From positions 1 through 6,494 of the forward strand of contig DQTK01000135.1 in the NCBI GenBank assembly GCA_015662815.1: DNA of 6,494 bases, read 5' to 3'. The notes beneath the pieces were generated by a model. That model was given only the letters and a program-made list of their open reading frames with translations, searched no databases and was not told where the DNA came from. This document shows positions 1-5,770 of the stretch, piece after piece (within the stretch, counting starts at the first letter, position 1; every line of letters begins with the position of its first letter). Source of the stretch: Aquifex aeolicus (GTDB lineage: Bacteria > Aquificota > Aquificia > Aquificales > Aquificaceae). The position numbers and the translations under genes were made by a program.

Positions 1-93
1 GCACCTGTAGCTTTAGAGGAAGGGCTTAGGTTTGCTATAAGAGAAGGTGGTAGAACTGTAGGTGCCGGTGTCGTTACTAAAATCCTTGATTGA
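1..93 (+). CDS. tuf: Elongation factor Tu, C-terminal end (partial)
   Basis: This is the last 30 codons and stop of EF-Tu, the GTPase that delivers aminoacyl-tRNA to the ribosomal A site in the cytoplasm. The frame opens at base 1 and reads APVALEEGLRFAIREGGRTV, followed by GAGVVTKILD and TGA. The segment RFAIREGGRTVGAGVV is the signature end of EF-Tu domain 3. The 5' part, including the GTP-binding domain, lies outside the window. It sits 11 bases upstream of rpsJ, which is the common str-S10 junction (fusA-tuf-rpsJ). Bacteria often carry two tuf copies, and this fragment cannot show which copy it is or whether there is another. Identification is very secure. Confidence 0.97.
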   Translation, partial: APVALEEGLRFAIREGGRTVGAGVVTKILD

Positions 94-98
94 GGGGA
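93..98 (+). promoter_or_regulatory. Ribosome binding site of rpsJ
   Basis: AGGGGA begins at the last base of the tuf stop codon and lies 6 bases before the ATG at 105. It supports ATG 105 over the in-frame TTG at 90, which overlaps the end of tuf and has no such site upstream. Confidence 0.75.
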
Positions 99-104
99 AC
101 AGTC

Positions 105-419
105 ATGGAGCAGGAAAAAATAAGAATAAAGCTTAAGGCTTACGATCATAGGTTATTAGATAAATCCGTAAAGCAGATAATAGAAACCGTGAAAAGAACA
201 GGTGGAGTTGTGAGGGGTCCTATTCCCCTTCCCACCCGTAAAAGGAAATGGTGTGTGCTTCGTTCTCCTCATAAATTTGACCAATCTAGAGAACACTTTG
301 AAATAAGGGAATTTTCAAGGATTATAGATATAACCAGATTTACGCCCCAAACAATCGAAGCTCTTATGGAAATCAGCCTTCCTGCAGGTGTTGACGTTGA
401 AGTAAAAATGAGAGGTTAG
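105..419 (+). CDS. rpsJ: 30S ribosomal protein S10
   Basis: S10 (uS10) is a protein of the 30S head. In bacteria with NusB it also takes part in transcription antitermination as NusE. The 104-residue product matches the usual ~103. Visible family signatures are KIRIKLKAYDHRLLD (5-19), GGVVRGPIPLPTRK (33-46), VLRSPHK (51-57) and the C-terminal ending AGVDVEVKM. The start is placed at ATG 105 because an AGGGGA site precedes it and because the protein then begins MEQEKIRIKL, as in other S10 proteins. A TTG 15 bases upstream would add five residues unsupported by the family. It lies 11 bases after tuf, with no room for a separate promoter and long leader, so it is probably cotranscribed with tuf. 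The rplC Shine-Dalgarno sequence lies within its last codons. Confidence 0.97.
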   Translation: MEQEKIRIKLKAYDHRLLDKSVKQIIETVKRTGGVVRGPIPLPTRKRKWCVLRSPHKFDQSREHFEIREFSRIIDITRFTPQTIEALMEISLPAGVDVEVKMRG

Positions 420-423
420 TAAA

Positions 424-1158
424 ATGCCGTTGGGATTGATAGGCGAAAAAGTAGGAATGACAAGAGTTCTTCTGAAGGACGGAACAGCTATTCCTGTGAC
501 TGTAATAAAGTTTCCTATAAACTACGTAGTACAAGTCAAATCCGAAAATACAAAGGATGGGTATAACGCTATACAGATAGGAGCTTACGAAGCCAAGGAA
601 AAGCGCTTAACAAAACCCCTTATAGGACATTTTAAAAAGCACGGAATACCGCTTCTCAGAAGACTTTGGGAGTTTCGTGTGGAAAATCCAGAACAGTTTC
701 AATCCGGGCAACAACTCAAAGTTGAAGACGTGTTTAAACCCGGAGATCTTGTAGATGTATGGGGAATCTCTAAGGGAAGAGGTTTTGCAGGTGTTATGAA
801 AAGGTGGGACTTTTCGGGTTTTCCGAAATCTCACGGACATAGATATCACAGAGCAGTAGGTGCAATTGGACAAAGGACCGACCCGGGAAGAGTATGGAAA
901 GGAAAGAGAATGCCCGGGCATTACGGAGCTAAGTCTGTAAGGGTACAAGGGTTATTTATTGTGGACGTTCTTCCCGAAGAAAATGCCATTTTAGTAAAAG
1001 GTTCTGTGCCCGGTCACAACAAAGGAATCGTAATAGTAGAGCAATCTACAATAGCTTACAGAAAGAGCCAAAAGCTAAAACTCAAAAGGCACCAATTTAT
1101 CTTGGATAATCTTCCCAAAAAAGAAAAGCAATCCCCCCAAGAGGTGGCTGAATCATGA
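424..1158 (+). CDS. rplC: 50S ribosomal protein L3, with a C-terminal extension
   Basis: L3 (uL3) is an early-assembly 50S protein that binds the 3' domain of 23S rRNA and sends a loop toward the peptidyl-transferase centre. Signatures are GLIGEKVGMTRV (4-15), TKPLIGHFKKHG (63-74), SKGRGFAGVMKRW (116-128), GAIGQRTDPGRVWKGKRMPGHYG (146-168, seen as one block) and VKGSVPGHNKGIVIV (191-205). At 244 residues it is longer than E. coli L3 (209). Most of the excess is a basic tail from about residue 211 onward, rich in K, Q and E. The position matching E. coli Gln150, the PrmB methylation site, appears to be Thr152. Start ATG 424 has GAGGT seven bases upstream, inside the end of rpsJ. The stop overlaps the rplD start as ATGA, indicating coupled translation. 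Confidence 0.97.
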   Translation: MPLGLIGEKVGMTRVLLKDGTAIPVTVIKFPINYVVQVKSENTKDGYNAIQIGAYEAKEKRLTKPLIGHFKKHGIPLLRRLWEFRVENPEQFQSGQQLKVEDVFKPGDLVDVWGISKGRGFAGVMKRWDFSGFPKSHGHRYHRAVGAIGQRTDPGRVWKGKRMPGHYGAKSVRVQGLFIVDVLPEENAILVKGSVPGHNKGIVIVEQSTIAYRKSQKLKLKRHQFILDNLPKKEKQSPQEVAES

Positions 1159-1754
1159 AAATAGGTGATGTTGAAGTAAGAGATGATGTTTTTAATGTAA
1201 AGGTAAAAAAGCACGTTCTTTGGGAAGTTATAAAGTGGCAACTTGCAAAGAGAAGACAGGGAACCCACTCTACAAAGACAAGAGGTGAAGTTGCTTATTC
1301 CGGCAGGAAAATACTTCCCCAAAAGGGAACCGGTAATGCAAGACATGGAGAGAGAGGAGTAAACATTTTCGTAGGTGGTGGGGTAGCTCACGGACCTAAA
1401 CCTAGGGATTACGAATATCCTCTTCCCAAGAAAGTAAGGAAACTCGGTCTTAAAATGGCTCTTTCCGACAAAGCTCAAAATGACGCGGTAATCTTTATAG
1501 ATAATATAGACTTGGGAGAAACACCTAAAACGAAAAAGGCAGTCGAATTTCTTAAAAATCTTGGTGTGGATAAAGAAAAGGTTCTATTGGTAATTCCCGA
1601 AAAGAACGAAGTTCTCTATAAATCTTTCAGGAATCTTCAGAATGTTAGAGTTTTACTCCCCGAAGGATTAAATGTTTACGACCTTCTGTGGGCTACAAAA
1701 TTGGTAATTCATAAGGATTGTTTAGACAGGATATACAAGAAGGTGGAGGCATAA
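1155..1754 (+). CDS. rplD: 50S ribosomal protein L4
   Basis: L4 (uL4) binds domain I of 23S rRNA; its long internal loop reaches the constriction of the peptide exit tunnel. In E. coli it also represses its own S10 operon. The product has 199 residues against 201 in E. coli. The tunnel-loop region is typical: QGTHSTKTRGEVAYSGRKI (35-53), then PQKGTGNARHGERGVNIFVGGG (55-76), GPKPRDYEYPLPKKVR (80-95) and LGLKMALSDKA (97-107). The globular C-terminal part includes the usual DVLLWATKLV-like ending near 177-184 (YDLLWATKLVI). Start ATG 1155 overlaps the rplC stop by four bases and follows GAGGTGG at 1141-1147. Whether autoregulation by L4 exists here is doubtful, because no S10 leader is present upstream of rpsJ. 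Confidence 0.97.
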   Translation: MKIGDVEVRDDVFNVKVKKHVLWEVIKWQLAKRRQGTHSTKTRGEVAYSGRKILPQKGTGNARHGERGVNIFVGGGVAHGPKPRDYEYPLPKKVRKLGLKMALSDKAQNDAVIFIDNIDLGETPKTKKAVEFLKNLGVDKEKVLLVIPEKNEVLYKSFRNLQNVRVLLPEGLNVYDLLWATKLVIHKDCLDRIYKKVEA

Positions 1755-1758
1755 AGTC

Positions 1759-2070
1759 ATGAGCCAAAGAAAACCGTGGGAAATAATAATAAGACCTATT
1801 ATCACAGAAAAAAGCAACAGGTTAATGGAAGATTACAATAAGTACACCTTTGAGGTTGCTTTAGACGCCTCCAAACCCGAAATAAAGTACGCTATAGAAA
1901 GACTTTTCAGTGTAAAGGTTAAAAAAGTAAACACTATGATAATTAAACCTAAAAAGAAGAGAGTTTGGAACAAGTTCAGACAGTACGGAAAAACCAAGAA
2001 ATGGAAAAAGGCTATTGTTACCCTTGAAAAGGGACATAAAATAGATATCCTTGAATTTGCTCAAAAGTGA
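1759..2070 (+). CDS. rplW: 50S ribosomal protein L23
   Basis: L23 (uL23) lies at the mouth of the polypeptide exit tunnel and is a main docking site for trigger factor and the signal recognition particle. The 103-residue length is normal. Family features are IIRPIITEKSNRLM (10-23), with Glu17 corresponding to the chaperone-contacting Glu18 of E. coli, then YTFEVALDASKPEIKYAIE (29-47), LFSVKVKKVNTM (49-60) and WKKAIVTLEKGHKIDI (82-97). The basic tunnel loop, residues about 62-80, is lysine-rich and aromatic. A strong AGGTGGAGG at 1741-1749 lies nine bases upstream, within the end of rplD. Only four bases separate the rplD stop from this start. Confidence 0.97.
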   Translation: MSQRKPWEIIIRPIITEKSNRLMEDYNKYTFEVALDASKPEIKYAIERLFSVKVKKVNTMIIKPKKKRVWNKFRQYGKTKKWKKAIVTLEKGHKIDILEFAQK

Positions 2071-2081
2071 GGTGATTTGGT

Positions 2082-2996
2082 ATGGGTGTTAGGAAACTAA
2101 AACCTGTAACTAACGGTACGAGACATGCGGTTTTATACGACTTTGAAGAAATAGAAAAATTAGTTAGAAAAGGAAAAGAAATAGTTTTAGTAAAGAGGAA
2201 CAAGGTAGAACCTGAAAGGTCTCTTCTAAAGTGGTGGCACAGGGCAAAGGGAAGGTCAAGACAGAGGGGAAACATTACAGCGAGACATAGGGGAGGAGGA
2301 CATAAAAAGCTTTACAGAATTATAGATTTTAAAAGGGAGAAAAGTTTAATTCCTGCCAAGGTTGTTTCTATAGAGTATGACCCCTTTAGAAGTGCTAGAA
2401 TATGCCTTCTTCATTATGTTGACGGTGAAAAGAGGTACATTATATGGCCGGAAGGTCTTAAGGTCGGTGATACGGTAATATCCATAAATTGGGAAGATGC
2501 GGAAGCAGGAAAACCCCTTCCTGAAATAAAGCCCGGAAATGCCATGCCTCTCAAATATATACCTGAGGGAACAATCGTTCACAATATTGAATTTATGCCC
2601 GGAAAAGGCGGACAAATAGCAAGAGCTGCAGGAACTTGGGCTCAAGTACTTGGAAAATCCACCAAAAAAGGATACATCCTTGTGAGAATGCCCTCTGGTG
2701 AAACCAGAATGATACATGAAAGATGTATGGCTACTATAGGTAGGGTTGGTCTTGCTGAACACGAGCTCATAAAACTCGGAAAGGCTGGAAGAGCAAGATG
2801 GCTAGGATGGAGACCCCATACAAGGGGAACTGCTATGAACCCGGTTGATCACCCGCACGGTGGTGGTGAAGGAAGAACAAGAGGTAAACATCCTGAGTCT
2901 CCTTGGGGTTGGAAAACTAAAGGTTATAAAACCAGAAGAGGCAGGAAGTATTCTGATAAGTTCATTGTAACAAGAAGGGATGGTAAACCCTTATAA
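2082..2996 (+). CDS. rplB: 50S ribosomal protein L2, with N-terminal insertion
   Basis: L2 (uL2) is a highly conserved 50S protein needed for subunit association and peptidyl-transferase activity. Signatures include RHRGGGHKKLYRIIDFKR (69-86), the OB-fold region VSIEYDPFRSARICLL (95-110), HNIEFMPGKGGQIARAAGT (167-185) and RGTAMNPVDHPHGGGEGRT (248-266). The last carries the conserved histidine pair, including the counterpart of the functionally important E. coli His229. At 304 residues it exceeds the E. coli length of 273. Comparison with the remembered E. coli protein places about 17 extra residues before residue 68 (charged segment about 28-55) and about 9 more near 135-148 (WEDAEAGKPLPE). 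ATG 2082 has GAGGTGAT six bases upstream, starting inside the rplW stop. All conserved functional blocks are intact, so it should be fully functional. Confidence 0.97.
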   Translation: MGVRKLKPVTNGTRHAVLYDFEEIEKLVRKGKEIVLVKRNKVEPERSLLKWWHRAKGRSRQRGNITARHRGGGHKKLYRIIDFKREKSLIPAKVVSIEYDPFRSARICLLHYVDGEKRYIIWPEGLKVGDTVISINWEDAEAGKPLPEIKPGNAMPLKYIPEGTIVHNIEFMPGKGGQIARAAGTWAQVLGKSTKKGYILVRMPSGETRMIHERCMATIGRVGLAEHELIKLGKAGRARWLGWRPHTRGTAMNPVDHPHGGGEGRTRGKHPESPWGWKTKGYKTRRGRKYSDKFIVTRRDGKPL

Positions 2997-3002
2997 AGGA
3001 GG
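2995..3002 (+). promoter_or_regulatory. Strong ribosome binding site of rpsS
   Basis: AAAGGAGG, a near-perfect anti-16S match, lies eight bases before ATG 3011. It is among the strongest Shine-Dalgarno sequences in the window. It matters because it fixes translation of the unusually long S19 at 3011; the internal ATG at 3395, where an ordinary-sized S19 would begin, has no such site. Confidence 0.85.
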
Positions 3003-3010
3003 AATAAAGT

Positions 3011-3670
3011 ATGGGTTTTAAAGGAGCATGGAACAAAAGAAACAGGCTTATAGAAAATCCGGAAGAGTACTACAAACTGTATAAAAGGCTCCAAAGGGCT
3101 TACAAACTGGTAAGGGAAGCTATAAAGAGATATGGTTCTTTTGAACTCTTAAAGGGTAAAAACACCTTAAGAGATTTAGAGGAACTGCTTCAAGAAAGGA
3201 AGCAAGTTCTTGAAATGTTAAAAAAACAGCTCAAAGAAGTCCATAAAGGCAAACCCCAGATAGGAGCTGAAGGAGATGAAAAACTAAAGGAACTACTTAG
3301 GGAAACAAATAAAGTTCAAGCTGAAGTAAGAGCTTTGGAAATTATAGTAAATAGAGTTAGAAAGTACGAAGAGCTGTACACCCAGTACAAACAGATGACT
3401 GAGAAAAAAGCTTTTGTCGATCCCAAGTTGTGGGTCAGAATAAGGAAGATGAATGAAACCGGAGAGAGAAAAGTTGTAAGAACATACTCAAGGGCTACCA
3501 CTATAATACCTGAGTTCGTAGGGCATACTATAGCGGTTCACAACGGGAAGACCTTTGTTCCTGTTTACATAACCCAGGATATGGTCGGTCATAAACTCGG
3601 CGAGTTTGCACCTACCAGAACCTTTAAAGGACACCCGGACAAGACAGGAAAGGTTGTTAAGAGGAAGTGA
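3011..3670 (+). CDS. rpsS: 30S ribosomal protein S19 with ~128-residue N-terminal extension
   Basis: S19 (uS19) sits in the 30S head, pairs with S13 and contacts the A-site region. The conserved domain is residues ~130-219: KKAFVDPKLW (132-141), RTYSRATTIIPEFVGHTIAV (157-176), HNGKTFVPVYIT (177-188) and MVGHKLGEFAPTRTFKGH (191-208). These match E. coli S19 nearly end to end (92 residues). Ahead of them are about 128 residues not found in ordinary S19. They are strongly charged (K, E, R), with tyrosine-rich and leucine-rich heptad-like stretches (19-42, 53-78, 89-126) suggestive of long helices or a coiled coil. A glycine/proline break falls near 79-88. The extension is in frame without interruption and has the strong Shine-Dalgarno sequence at 2995-3002, so it is almost certainly translated. 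Its function is not known to me; a lineage-specific rRNA- or protein-contacting arm is an inference. Confidence 0.95.
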   Translation: MGFKGAWNKRNRLIENPEEYYKLYKRLQRAYKLVREAIKRYGSFELLKGKNTLRDLEELLQERKQVLEMLKKQLKEVHKGKPQIGAEGDEKLKELLRETNKVQAEVRALEIIVNRVRKYEELYTQYKQMTEKKAFVDPKLWVRIRKMNETGERKVVRTYSRATTIIPEFVGHTIAVHNGKTFVPVYITQDMVGHKLGEFAPTRTFKGHPDKTGKVVKRK

Positions 3671-3676
3671 GGTGGG
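3669..3676 (+). promoter_or_regulatory. Ribosome binding site of rplV
   Basis: GAGGTGGG overlaps the rpsS stop codon and ends five bases before ATG 3682. It supports that start rather than the GTG at 3667, which overlaps rpsS and would place this purine tract inside the coding region. Confidence 0.7.
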
Positions 3677-3681
3677 AAGCT

Positions 3682-4083
3682 ATGGGTCAGTTTAAGATAA
3701 AGGATAAATCTCAAAGGGAAGGATATAAGCCTAATCAAGCTATAGCTATACTTAGATACGCTCATATATCTCCCCTTAAGGCAAGATTGGTTTTAAGGGA
3801 AATACAAGGTAAAGATGTAGGAGATGCACTTTACCTTCTTAAGGCAATTCCTAAAAAAGCTGCAAGAATCGCGGAAAAGCTCCTGAAAAGTGCTATAGCA
3901 AACGCCGAACAAAAGGGACTTGACCTCGATAGACTTTACGTTAAGAAAGCAGTAGCCGATAGAGGACCTATCTTGAAGAAATGGATTCCCAGAGCCCACG
4001 GAAGGGCTACTATAGTAAGAAAGAGGCTTTCTCATATTACAATAGTTTTAGAAGAAAAACCCGAAGGTAAGGAGGAAGATTAA
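3682..4083 (+). CDS. rplV: 50S ribosomal protein L22
   Basis: L22 (uL22) touches all domains of 23S rRNA. Its long beta-hairpin forms part of the exit-tunnel constriction, where macrolide-resistance and stalling mutations occur in other bacteria. Recognised segments are ILRYAHISPLKARLVLREIQ (23-42, as a block), KKAARIAEKLLKSAIANAE (58-76), the hairpin region RGPILKKWIPRAHGRATIVRK (94-114, as a block) and LSHITIVLEE (116-125). The 133-residue product is longer than E. coli L22 (110), mainly because of about 22 extra N-terminal residues plus a short acidic tail (KPEGKEED). ATG 3682 is chosen over GTG 3667 because GAGGTGGG ends five bases before it. The gap from rpsS is 11 bases and to rpsC two bases. 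Confidence 0.95.
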   Translation: MGQFKIKDKSQREGYKPNQAIAILRYAHISPLKARLVLREIQGKDVGDALYLLKAIPKKAARIAEKLLKSAIANAEQKGLDLDRLYVKKAVADRGPILKKWIPRAHGRATIVRKRLSHITIVLEEKPEGKEED

Positions 4084-4085
4084 GG

Positions 4086-4781
4086 ATGGGTCAGAAAACT
4101 CACCCGATAGGTTTCAGGCTGGGCGTAATAAAGGATTGGCCTTCCAAATGGTATGCTCCCAAGAAGGATTACTCTAAACTACTGCATGAAGACCTAAAGG
4201 TAAAGAATTATATAAAGCGCAGGTATAAAGTAGCCGGTGTTTCTAAAGTTGAGATCGAAAGAATCGTTGATAAGGTAAGAGTCAAGATTCACACCGCGAG
4301 ACCTGCCATAGTTATTGGGAGGAAAGGACAGGAAGTAGAGAGACTTAAAAAGACTATAGAAAAAATGCTTCCGGGTAAAGAAATCACTATATCCGTTATA
4401 GAGGTAAGAATTCCCGAACTCGATGCCCAGCTTGTAGCTGAAGATATAGCAACTCAGATAGAAAGAAGGGTATCCCATAGAAGGGCTATGAAAAGGGCTA
4501 TAGATAATGCTCTGAAGGCAGGTGCAAAAGGAGTAAAGGTTCAAGTGAAAGGTAGAATAGGTGGTGCCGAGCTGGCGAGAAAAGAATGGTTCCTGGTGGG
4601 TAGAATGCCCTTGCAAACCATAAGGGCGGATATAGATTACGGATTTGCAACTGCTTATACTAAATACGGTATTCTCAGTGTTAAGGTTTGGATTTATAAG
4701 GGTGACATTCTAAAAGGTGGTAGAGAAGAAATTCTTAAAAAGATAGAAGAGGAAATTATGCAAGCGGCTAAGGAGGGTTAA
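4086..4781 (+). CDS. rpsC: 30S ribosomal protein S3
   Basis: S3 (uS3) lies at the mRNA entry channel of the 30S subunit, where with S4 and S5 it contributes to mRNA unwinding. The 231-residue product matches the family (E. coli 233). It starts MGQKTHPIGFRLGVIKDW (1-18). It contains the KH domain with the GxxG loop in VIGRKGQEVE (76-85) and the EVRIPELDAQLVAEDIA segment (106-122). The C-terminal domain has RRAMKRAIDNALKAGAKGVK (132-151), GRIGGAELARKEW (156-168), RADIDYG (180-186) and VKVWIYKGDIL (199-209). The basic residues used for mRNA unwinding in E. coli (Arg131, Arg132, Lys135) appear conserved as Arg132, Arg133 and Lys136. AAGGAGG at 4069-4075, inside the end of rplV, precedes the start by ten bases. 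Only two bases separate the genes. Confidence 0.97.
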   Translation: MGQKTHPIGFRLGVIKDWPSKWYAPKKDYSKLLHEDLKVKNYIKRRYKVAGVSKVEIERIVDKVRVKIHTARPAIVIGRKGQEVERLKKTIEKMLPGKEITISVIEVRIPELDAQLVAEDIATQIERRVSHRRAMKRAIDNALKAGAKGVKVQVKGRIGGAELARKEWFLVGRMPLQTIRADIDYGFATAYTKYGILSVKVWIYKGDILKGGREEILKKIEEEIMQAAKEG

Positions 4782-4784
4782 AGG

Positions 4785-5213
4785 ATGTACTTACAACCGA
4801 AGAAAGTTAAATGGAGAAAACAAAGGAGAGGAACTTTAAAAGGTAAAGCTTTAAGGGGAAATAAACTGGCTTTCGGTGAATACGGTATACAGGCTCTTGA
4901 TAGAGCTTGGATTACTCAACAACAAATAGAAGCTGTGAGAGTAGCTTTAGTAAGAAGTCTGAAAAAAGGAGCAAAAATCTGGATAAGAATATTCCCAGAT
5001 AAACCCTACACTAAAAAGCCTAACGAAGTTAGAATGGGTGGAGGAAAAGGAGACCCCGAAGGTTTTGTTGCCGTTGTAAAGCCCGGTAGAATCCTCTTTG
5101 AATTTACCGGTGTTCCCGAAGATGTCGCTCAAGAGGCGTTCAGAATGGCGGCTTCTAAATTGCCTATTCCTGTAAGACTTGTAAAGTATGGAGAATTTAC
5201 CTTTAAGTATTGA
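4785..5213 (+). CDS. rplP: 50S ribosomal protein L16
   Basis: L16 (uL16) is a late-assembly 50S protein near the A site and the central protuberance; it organises the tRNA-binding architecture. The 142-residue length is close to the usual 136-144. Signatures are LQPKKVKWRKQRRG (3-16), FGEYGIQAL (30-38), RAWITQQQIEA (40-50), KIWIRIFPDKPYTKKP (64-79), EVRMGGGKGDPEGFVAVVKPG (81-101, as a block) and AFRMAASKLPIP (118-129). Arg83 in VRMGGGKG corresponds to E. coli Arg81, the residue hydroxylated by the oxygenase RoxA/YcfD; whether it is modified here cannot be told. AAGGAGGG at 4770-4777 gives a strong initiation site seven bases before ATG 4785. The three-base gap to rpsC suggests coupling. Confidence 0.97.
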   Translation: MYLQPKKVKWRKQRRGTLKGKALRGNKLAFGEYGIQALDRAWITQQQIEAVRVALVRSLKKGAKIWIRIFPDKPYTKKPNEVRMGGGKGDPEGFVAVVKPGRILFEFTGVPEDVAQEAFRMAASKLPIPVRLVKYGEFTFKY

Positions 5214-5216
5214 GGT
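5212..5216 (+). promoter_or_regulatory. Ribosome binding site of rpmC
   Basis: GAGGT begins inside the rplP stop codon and ends seven bases before ATG 5224. The alternative in-frame ATG at 5188 lies inside rplP and has no Shine-Dalgarno-like sequence upstream, so this site decides the L29 start. Confidence 0.7.
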
Positions 5217-5223
5217 ATTAGGT

Positions 5224-5445
5224 ATGTGGGAAAGGGAAAGAAAGAAATTTCTTGAAGATATTAGAAAGAAAAGTATTAAGGAGTTAGAAAAACTTTTGGA
5301 CGAGCTAAAGCTTGAACTTATGAGACTTAGATTTAAGAAGCAAGTTCAGGGTCTTGATAATCCCATGGAAATAAGGAAAATTAAGAGAAACATAGCAAGG
5401 GTTTTAACGGTAATTAGAGAAAAACAGTTGAGAGGTGAGCGGTGA
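5224..5445 (+). CDS. rpmC: 50S ribosomal protein L29
   Basis: L29 (uL29) is a small two-helix protein next to L23 at the exit-tunnel mouth. The 73-residue product has the typical helical hairpin: helix one around 12-40 (RKKSIKELEKLLDELKLE onward, then LMRLRFKKQ), a turn at QGLDNP (42-47), and helix two from about 48-69 ending in RNIARVLTVIREKQ, the family's conserved RRxIARxxTxxxE pattern. It is about ten residues longer than E. coli L29 (63), because of an N-terminal MWERERKKFL segment. ATG 5224 is preferred over ATG 5188, which would add 12 residues overlapping rplP with no ribosome binding site. The stop overlaps the rpsQ start by one base (TGATG), the classic coupling arrangement. Confidence 0.93.
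   Translation: MWERERKKFLEDIRKKSIKELEKLLDELKLELMRLRFKKQVQGLDNPMEIRKIKRNIARVLTVIREKQLRGER
5431..5439 (+). promoter_or_regulatory. Ribosome binding site of rpsQ
   Basis: AGAGGTGAG lies within the last codons of rpmC, five bases before ATG 5445. It favours ATG 5445 over the adjacent GTG at 5442 as the S17 start. Confidence 0.65.
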
Positions 5446-5750
5446 TGATTCAGCAAAAACACCAGAAAAAATGGAATGAAAAAAGGAAACATCTCGTGGG
5501 TGTAGTTGTAAGCGATAAGATGGATAAAACCGTAGTTGTAAGAGTTGATAGAAAAGTTCCTCACCCTCTTTACGGAAAGCACATTATCAAAAGCAAGAAG
5601 TATCATGCCCACGATGAACATAACGAGTGTAGAGTTGGTGATATCGTTATGATTAGAGAAACCAGACCTCTCTCAAAAACAAAGAGATGGGTTGTTGTGA
5701 AGATTATTCAGAGAGCAAGGAGACCCGAGGAAGAACTAGCTAAACAATAA
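5445..5750 (+). CDS. rpsQ: 30S ribosomal protein S17
   Basis: S17 (uS17) is a primary 16S rRNA-binding protein with an OB fold, important for early 30S assembly. Family motifs are HLVGVVVSDKMDKTVVVRVD (16-35), VPHPLYGKHIIKSKKYHAHD (38-57), NECRVGDIVMIRETRPLSK (60-78) and KRWVVVKII (80-88). At 101 residues it is longer than E. coli S17 (84): about ten extra basic N-terminal residues (QQKHQKKWNEKRK region) and a short tail RARRPEEELAKQ. ATG 5445 overlaps the rpmC stop by one base. GTG 5442 would add a single methionine and cannot be strictly excluded. This is the last ribosomal gene here; the usual next gene, rplN, is absent. Confidence 0.95.
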   Translation: MIQQKHQKKWNEKRKHLVGVVVSDKMDKTVVVRVDRKVPHPLYGKHIIKSKKYHAHDEHNECRVGDIVMIRETRPLSKTKRWVVVKIIQRARRPEEELAKQ

Positions 5751-5770
5751 AGAGAACAAAATCAGGATTG

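Noticed and set aside
90..104. Upstream TTG start for rpsJ
   Set aside because: It overlaps tuf, has no ribosome binding site and adds residues not found in S10; AGGGGA points to ATG 105.
607..948. Open reverse-strand frames within the ribosomal genes (607-948, 1056-1478, 1861-2064, 2018-2275, 2346-2762, 3316-3501, 3793-4035, 4194-4616, 4947-5132, 5346-5621)
   Set aside because: Each lies antisense to a well-recognised conserved gene. The translations are rich in S, F, Y and L with no recognisable family, as expected from the complement of K/E/R-rich coding sequence.
3395..3670. Internal ATG in rpsS that would give a normal-sized S19
   Set aside because: No Shine-Dalgarno-like sequence precedes it, whereas the ATG at 3011 has AAAGGAGG. 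The long form is favoured, though cleavage or weak internal initiation cannot be excluded from sequence.
3667..3681. Upstream GTG start for rplV
   Set aside because: It overlaps the rpsS stop and would put the GAGGTGGG site inside the gene; ATG 3682 is better placed.
5188..5223. Upstream ATG start for rpmC within rplP
   Set aside because: No ribosome binding site precedes it and L29 would gain 12 non-family residues; GAGGT at 5212-5216 supports ATG 5224.
5751..5770. Promoter or terminator in the rpsQ-aroD gap
   Set aside because: Twenty bases show no inverted repeat with a T-run and are too short for a separate promoter with a leader; no -10-like element could be defended.
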